Shown here in pieces: positions 58,868 through 64,000 of a stretch of 64,000 nucleotides of DNA. Origin of the DNA: Mastigias papua. Lineage: Eukaryota > Cnidaria > Scyphozoa > Rhizostomeae > Mastigiidae. Where the stretch lies: assembly GCA_964019165.1 (NCBI GenBank), contig OZ025276.1:4711840-4775839 (forward strand), read 5' to 3'. Below the pieces are notes generated by a model, which saw nothing but the letters and a program-made list of their open reading frames with translations, was not told where the DNA came from and made no database searches. Position numbers and translations under genes: made by a program. Numbering within the stretch: position 1 is the stretch's first letter; each line of letters starts with the position of its first letter.

Positions 58868-59683
58868 ATGCATAAACGTGCTATACATAAGTTTCAAAGA
58901 CGGTTTGTTTATACCCCTAGTATTGATGAAATATGGACAGCAGATTTGATTATTTTAAATAGGAAAGAATATGTAAAACAAAATAATGGGTATAAATATA
59001 TCTTAACAGTTATGGACACATTTAGCAGATATGCTTGGGTACGAGTCACAAAAAACAAAGATAAAAAAACAATATCTGATGTTTTCGAGGATATTATCAA
59101 AAAAAGCGGTCGTATTTGTAAAAGATTATGGACTGACGACGGCGGTGAGTTTTTCAACAAATATTTTGAGAATACTTTAAAACGACTTAATATTATTAGA
59201 TATACGACAAAAAGTCGGTTAAAAGCAATCATGATAGAACGTTTTAATCAAACGCTTATGAATAAATTATCATCGTTATTTACAGAACGTAATAATTATC
59301 GTTATATTGATGACATACATAATATTGTGGAAAAATACAATAATACTTATCATAGTACTATTAAGATGACACCAGTTGAGGCAAGTAAAAAAGAAAACGA
59401 AGGGTTGGTTTATTATACGATTAATAATAAAAGAATAAGAGAAAGATATATACAAAATAAAAAACCTAAATTTAAAATAAATGATCATGTGAGAATAAAA
59501 AGAACTAAAAAACATTTTGATAAAGGTTATGACAAACGATGGTCTGATGAAATATATTTAATTTATAAAATAAATTTAACACTTCCTCCAACATATAAAA
59601 TTAAAGAAATATTAGAAAATGGAAAATATAAATATGTTTCACGAAATTTTTATGAACAAGAATTACAAAAAACAAAATTTTAA
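58868..59683 (+). CDS. Polinton retroviral-type integrase
   Basis: 271 residues. The rve catalytic core has IWTADL (Asp 26), LWTDDGGEF (Asp 90) and IMIERFNQTL (Glu 124), the DDE arrangement of Maverick integrases. The N-terminal zinc-binding HHCC part is missing or reduced to HKRAIHKFQRRFVY. The frame is open a few codons upstream of the ATG (to 58847), so the start is uncertain. The C-terminal part (about 195-271; KFKINDHVRIKR, SDEIYLIYKI, YFVSRNFYEQEL-like end) matches the chromo/SH3-like tail of these integrases. It would join element ends to host DNA. Its end lies 37 bases before the polymerase start. Confidence 0.9.
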   Translation: MHKRAIHKFQRRFVYTPSIDEIWTADLIILNRKEYVKQNNGYKYILTVMDTFSRYAWVRVTKNKDKKTISDVFEDIIKKSGRICKRLWTDDGGEFFNKYFENTLKRLNIIRYTTKSRLKAIMIERFNQTLMNKLSSLFTERNNYRYIDDIHNIVEKYNNTYHSTIKMTPVEASKKENEGLVYYTINNKRIRERYIQNKKPKFKINDHVRIKRTKKHFDKGYDKRWSDEIYLIYKINLTLPPTYKIKEILENGKYKYVSRNFYEQELQKTKF

Positions 59684-59720
59684 AAAAAGACTTAAAGAAA
59701 ATTTTATATATATAAATTAT

Positions 59721-62700
59721 ATGGATAACCAATTTGAAAATTTTATTACTGTATATAAAAATATTCTGAATAAAAAAAATAATAGGGATATTAAAAAAAT
59801 AATATTTTTTGCTTTACAAAGTATTAAAAATTATGATATTACAAAATTCAAACCTAAACAGCAAATAATTATAAATCAATTAAAAAATTATTACGATAAA
59901 CCGTCAAAGAATCGAGAAAATGTTGTTAATGGTTTGATTATGCAATATTATATAGATCAAGATGATGAAATAAACGAAGACGAAGAAGGTGTAGATATTG
60001 AATTAGATGAACAAGATAATGAAGTTAGACGATCAACAATTTTTGATGAGAATAAACAGAAATTGTATTATGATATTGAAGATGTCATTAAATTAGAGGA
60101 TTTTTCAATGCAAAAATTATTGAGCGTTTATAATATTACGTTAAAGCCACATTTAGACGACGAAATTGGACAATGGTTCTGTGATGATCAATTAGAGTTC
60201 TCCAACCCGTACAAACGTGTGTTTATAAAAAAATATATAAAAAAACATGGAATTATTAAATGCAACACTGTTGTTAAAATTATAATGATTTCTGTTCATG
60301 ATAAAAACAAAAAAATATATCCAATATTTCAAACAAAATATACTATAATAAGAAACGCTGAGGATGTAGATTATTTCTTGCGTCAAAGTGAATTAGATAT
60401 AAAATCACGAATTGGTAAATTTACAAAAAAAATGAATACGAAAGAATCAACTGACTCAGTACAAGTCCATCCATCTGGTTATACAGACATGGGTATTGAG
60501 TTTGAGAGGTTAAATATTGTTAAAATAAAAAATGTTTTCGCATCAGCCTATATCACACTACCTGATAGAATAATCCACACGAAATCGTGTATTAATATTA
60601 AAAATAATGACGAAAAATGTTTCTTATATTGTCATTTGTTACATGAGAGATACAGAAAAAACGGATTTAAAAAAATACAAGGCGCGGAACGGCTTCACGG
60701 AGAAAAAGCATTTAATTATAATAATGAAATGATTCATTTGAATTATGAAAATATTCATTTTCCAATACCATATAATACGTTTTATATCATAAAAAAAATT
60801 GAAGAACAGAATCAAATAAGAATTAACGTATTTGAGTATAAAGAAAATAAGAAAAATGACGTTGTGCCGATATATCATTCTAAAAAGGAGTATGAAAATT
60901 GTATGAATTTATTAATTATTACTGATAAAACAAAAAAGAAATATCATTATGTATATATTAAAAATTTAAATGGATTATTGAGATCAAATTTTAAACGTAT
61001 TGATAATAAAATTTGTCAAGACTGCTTTAAACAGTTTTCAAACAAAAAAGCATTTGATTCAATAAATCATAAATGCAATCACAAGTATGATTCATCAGAA
61101 TTGCCAAGTCATATGGCAATCGTCGATAATAAATTAGTTAAATGTCCCATTGATATGTATGTGAAGGAATTTAACAAAAAACATACGATATTTTTACCAT
61201 TTGTTATGTATTGCGATTTCGAGTCTATATTAAAAAAAACAGAAGATGAAAAACATCCTGATAAAAGACAGCATGAATTATCAAGTTATTGTTATAATTT
61301 AGTGTGCCGCGAAAGACCTATTTTTAATAGATTTAAATTATATCGAGGTAATGGTGAAGAGTCTGTTATCGATCATTTTTTGAATGAAATTAAAACAAAC
61401 GTTTTAGAGCATATAAAACAATGCAAAAAGAAATTTTATGCTTTACCTGTTTTGACAGACGAAGAATTGAAACGACATGTGAAATTAAAAAAATGTGAGT
61501 TCTGTAATGTAAAATTCGATACTGAAATTAAAAAAGTGCAACATCATAATCATTTATCGGGTGATTTTATTGCTACAATATGCCAATCATGTAACTCTAA
61601 GATTCGTGTTGATTCTACATTATATATCGTATTCCATTATTTAAGAGGCTATGACATACATTATATCATAACTAAAATAAATGATTATTTTAAGGATTCT
61701 AATATTAATCTTTTAGGGCATAATAGCTCAAGTATTTTCCATGTTGGAATACAAAATAATATTAAGATCATTGATTCACATGAGTATATCAAAGGATCAT
61801 TGAAAAGTTTATCGGAAAACTTGAAAGATAAAGATATAATTCACACACGTGAATTAGTTAATAAATACGGCCGTGAATATTTAATTAAAGATATATTCCC
61901 ATTTCGATATGTCGATAGTTTTTCAAAATATAATGAAAATACGTTCCCCGACATTGAATATTTCGACAACGTAGATAAAGATACATATAATAAATACAGA
62001 AAATTTTATTATTCTATGTTTAACACCTTGGGTGAATATTCCGATTATTATTTAAGCAAGGACGTGAAACTATTATCTGATATAATGGAATCTTATAGAG
62101 GGTTGTTTATGGATAAATACGGTACTGAAATATTTTCGCATTATAGTATTAATTCATTGACATGGGAAGTCATGAAAAAATGGTGTCCGGTTCAAATAAA
62201 GATTTTAGACAATTACAAAATTTATAGCGCATTTGAATCGATGGTAAGAGGAGGATTATGTGATATTTCAAGTATTCGATATGCATGTGCAAATAATAAA
62301 TATATGAAACATTATGATCCAACCATAGAATCTTCATATATAATGCATTTTGATATAAACTCGATGTATGGACACGTTATGAGATCTTATCCGTTACCAT
62401 ATGATGAGTTTTCTTATTTAACAAACGAAGAGATATATCAATTTAATATATGGGATCATGACATAAATAGTGATTATGGATATATTCTTAATATTGACAT
62501 TAGTGAAATCGATATAAAATACCATGATTATTATAACGATTTACCACTATTTCCTGTAAAAACTAAAATATTGAAAAAAAATATAAGCGATTATCAAAAA
62601 ACAATATTAAAAGACAAATCATTCATTTCTACCGAAAAATTAATATGTGATTTATATAAAAAAGAAAATTACACCATACATTATCTTACTTTGCAATTTT

Positions 62701-63635
62701 ATTTAAAAATGCCTGGTTTCAAAATTAAGAATATAAACAGTATCATTAAATTTAAACAAGTAAAATTTATGAAAGATTATATCGAATACAATCATAAAAA
62801 TAGAATTGAGGCTGACAATAATAATGACAAATTGATGTACAAACTTATGATAAATTCATGCTTTGGTAGAACGCTTTTAAATAAAATGAAATACTCAAAT
62901 AATATAAAGATGTTTAACGATGATGATTATGAAAAAGTTTTAAAAATAATATCTAGCGATCGATTTAAAGATTATGAAATAATCGATGAGAATAATGCTC
63001 TATTAAATATTGAAAAACAATGTATAAAATTAGACTCGCCATCTTACATTGGCTCATGTATTTTAGACTTGTCGAAAATAATTTTCTATGATAATTTCTA
63101 TAAAATGAAAAAAAGATATGGTAATAATATTTCATTAATGTATTATGATACTGATTCGTATTTATGTCATATTAAAACTGATGATGTTTACAAAGATATG
63201 AGTGAAATGGATATTTTTAACATGTCATCTTATAAATCTGATTTTAAATACTATAAACAAGGAGTTTATGAAATGGGTCTATTAAAAGATGAAAATGCAT
63301 CTATTAAAGATGAAAATTCTGTATATAATTCACAAATTGTTGAGGCGTGTGCTTTGAAGAGTAAATTATATGGATATAGAAAAGAGAATGAAAAGATTAA
63401 ATTTAAAGGTATTAAAAATCAATTAGATTTTCAAGCATTAAAAGATGCTATATTTGATAATGAAACAATTAAAAGTGAATTTTATACAATAAAAGCTAAA
63501 GATCATAAAATATTTTCATACACAGATCAGAAATTATTAATGTCATATACAGATAAACGTTATTTATATAATCCTGTTATGTCATATGCTTATGGTCATT
63601 ATATGATTGATAATAATTATGAAAATATGATATAA
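59721..63635 (+). CDS. protein-primed DNA polymerase B of the Polinton
   Basis: 1304 residues from ATG at 59721, which follows a TATATATATAAATTAT tract; the frame is also open to an earlier ATG at 59619 inside the integrase gene. The exonuclease motif is YCDFESIL (Asp 499, Glu 501), with further motifs FHYLRGYDIHYI and YYLSKDVKLL. The polymerase motifs are FDINSMYGHVM (motif A, Asp 878), LMINSCFGRT (motif B, Asn 1045) and YYDTDSYL (motif C, Asp 1143 and 1145). A zinc-binding-like CEFCNVKF...HHNHLSG...C..C insert lies before the exonuclease II region. All active-site residues are present and no break was seen. It would copy the linear element from a terminal protein primer. Confidence 0.95.
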   Translation: MDNQFENFITVYKNILNKKNNRDIKKIIFFALQSIKNYDITKFKPKQQIIINQLKNYYDKPSKNRENVVNGLIMQYYIDQDDEINEDEEGVDIELDEQDNEVRRSTIFDENKQKLYYDIEDVIKLEDFSMQKLLSVYNITLKPHLDDEIGQWFCDDQLEFSNPYKRVFIKKYIKKHGIIKCNTVVKIIMISVHDKNKKIYPIFQTKYTIIRNAEDVDYFLRQSELDIKSRIGKFTKKMNTKESTDSVQVHPSGYTDMGIEFERLNIVKIKNVFASAYITLPDRIIHTKSCINIKNNDEKCFLYCHLLHERYRKNGFKKIQGAERLHGEKAFNYNNEMIHLNYENIHFPIPYNTFYIIKKIEEQNQIRINVFEYKENKKNDVVPIYHSKKEYENCMNLLIITDKTKKKYHYVYIKNLNGLLRSNFKRIDNKICQDCFKQFSNKKAFDSINHKCNHKYDSSELPSHMAIVDNKLVKCPIDMYVKEFNKKHTIFLPFVMYCDFESILKKTEDEKHPDKRQHELSSYCYNLVCRERPIFNRFKLYRGNGEESVIDHFLNEIKTNVLEHIKQCKKKFYALPVLTDEELKRHVKLKKCEFCNVKFDTEIKKVQHHNHLSGDFIATICQSCNSKIRVDSTLYIVFHYLRGYDIHYIITKINDYFKDSNINLLGHNSSSIFHVGIQNNIKIIDSHEYIKGSLKSLSENLKDKDIIHTRELVNKYGREYLIKDIFPFRYVDSFSKYNENTFPDIEYFDNVDKDTYNKYRKFYYSMFNTLGEYSDYYLSKDVKLLSDIMESYRGLFMDKYGTEIFSHYSINSLTWEVMKKWCPVQIKILDNYKIYSAFESMVRGGLCDISSIRYACANNKYMKHYDPTIESSYIMHFDINSMYGHVMRSYPLPYDEFSYLTNEEIYQFNIWDHDINSDYGYILNIDISEIDIKYHDYYNDLPLFPVKTKILKKNISDYQKTILKDKSFISTEKLICDLYKKENYTIHYLTLQFYLKMPGFKIKNINSIIKFKQVKFMKDYIEYNHKNRIEADNNNDKLMYKLMINSCFGRTLLNKMKYSNNIKMFNDDDYEKVLKIISSDRFKDYEIIDENNALLNIEKQCIKLDSPSYIGSCILDLSKIIFYDNFYKMKKRYGNNISLMYYDTDSYLCHIKTDDVYKDMSEMDIFNMSSYKSDFKYYKQGVYEMGLLKDENASIKDENSVYNSQIVEACALKSKLYGYRKENEKIKFKGIKNQLDFQALKDAIFDNETIKSEFYTIKAKDHKIFSYTDQKLLMSYTDKRYLYNPVMSYAYGHYMIDNNYENMI

Positions 63636-63660
63636 AAATTATGCATTTATCTTATAATAT

Positions 63661-63679
63661 AAGTACAGTTAATGTACTT
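63661..63679 (+). terminator. stem-loop after the polymerase gene
   Basis: AAGTACA GTTAA TGTACTT forms a 7-bp stem 25 bases after the polymerase stop. It may mark transcript end or processing; this is only suggested by position. Confidence 0.35.
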
Positions 63680-63758
63680 ATCTCGTTACTTAATTACAAC
63701 ATATGTATTTATCTCATCAGATAATTACATATCATGCAATCATTATAATATATATTAT

Positions 63759-64000
63759 ATGAAATTAGAAGAATATCAAAAACTTATTGAGTTACAAATA
63801 TTGACTCAAACAGGATTACAAAATATACTTGAAGCTAATAAGGCATATCAAAATAATGAAATCAATAAAGATTTTAATAACGCAAAGTTGTTTAAGCCAA
63901 TTACAGATAGTAATAAAGAATTAATTGATCGTATTGAAAAAAAAACAGATCAAAGTGATGAATTAATTAAACAAATAACACAGGCATTGCCATTATATAA
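63759..64000 (+). CDS. unknown Polinton protein, 5' part (runs off the window)
   Basis: At least 80 codons from ATG at 63759, preceded by TATAATATATATTAT. It starts MKLEEYQKLIELQILTQ and is charged, helical and rich in Gln, Asn and Lys. It contains KLFKPITDSNKELIDRI, a phrase type that recurs in unassigned Polinton/adintovirus proteins in my recollection. It is probably coiled coil. The gene continues beyond 64000, so length and role are unknown. Confidence 0.65.
   Translation, partial: MKLEEYQKLIELQILTQTGLQNILEANKAYQNNEINKDFNNAKLFKPITDSNKELIDRIEKKTDQSDELIKQITQALPLY

Larger units (their letters stand above)
55485..64000 (+). mobile_element. Polinton/Maverick (virus-like) element, left part
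   Basis: The left junction at 55484/55485 is exact: the flanking text CAGCTATC continues as CAGTACTAA in N1 (32621) and, reversed, in U9 (about 52281-52298). The sequence turns strongly A/T-rich with tightly packed genes on +. The combination of A32-like ATPase, retroviral-type integrase and protein-primed family B polymerase defines Polintons; the phospholipase A2-like protein also occurs in the related adintoviruses. No gene up to the window end is broken. Capsid and protease genes, the right inverted repeat and the expected 6-bp target duplication cannot be seen. Confidence 0.93.

Noticed and set aside
58909..59515. Minus-strand frames within the Polinton
   Set aside because: Antisense shadows of the integrase gene, Phe/Ile/Tyr-rich as expected from A/T-rich complement.

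Overview
This window is eukaryotic, from an invertebrate animal genome, and is almost entirely nested mobile DNA. No host single-copy gene was recognised. The mix of a pogo-type transposase with a HIRAN-like partner, a Harbinger transposase with a Myb-like partner, a KIAA1586-like hAT and a Polinton resembles sponge or cnidarian genomes. That placement is an inference from family resemblance.

Layout. 1-2876: broken 3' part of a Helitron Rep/PIF1-helicase gene. 3318-54468: a head-to-tail array of at least ten related units (U1-U10), all on the + strand. Each starts with TCTCTATATACTAAG (or TCACTATATACTAAG) and ends in a 0.5-0.6 kb near-perfect palindrome whose outermost part is a small hairpin of the GCCCGC...GCGGGC type. 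The 5' TC, the 3' hairpin close to a CTAG terminus, and one clean insertion without target duplication (N1, minus strand, 31608-34585) make the units look like non-autonomous Helitrons. With nested insertions subtracted, U5, U6 and U7 are each about 4.5 kb, and U8, U9 and N1 each about 2.9-3.0 kb, so there are two main size classes. Most units carry no long ORF. They do carry exon-like pieces: repeated CTACCAG|GTGAGT donors, a recurring GCCATGACAGTTCC module, and a segment exactly 178 bp long between AG and GT in five units.

Younger insertions sit inside the array and most boundaries can be read. There is a hAT element (14641-17646, TSD CATTTGAC) with one stop in its transposase. There is a PIF/Harbinger element (20795-24155, TSD AAT) with both genes open. 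There is a 182-bp SINE-like insert (26982-27163, 9-bp TSD). There is a pogo/Jerky-like element (44134-46856, TA duplication) with a broken DDE transposase and a HIRAN-like ORF.

From 55485 to beyond the window end lies a very A/T-rich, densely coding Polinton/Maverick (virus-like) element, inserted in a second minus-strand unit (N2). Its left junction is fixed by comparison with two empty copies of the same site. Gene order: giant-virus-type ankyrin-like repeat protein, A32/FtsK-type packaging ATPase, small zinc ribbon, zinc ribbon fused to a phospholipase A2-like domain, retroviral-type integrase, protein-primed DNA polymerase B, and the start of a further unknown gene. All complete reading frames are open, so this is the freshest-looking element here. 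Capsid genes and the right end lie outside the window.
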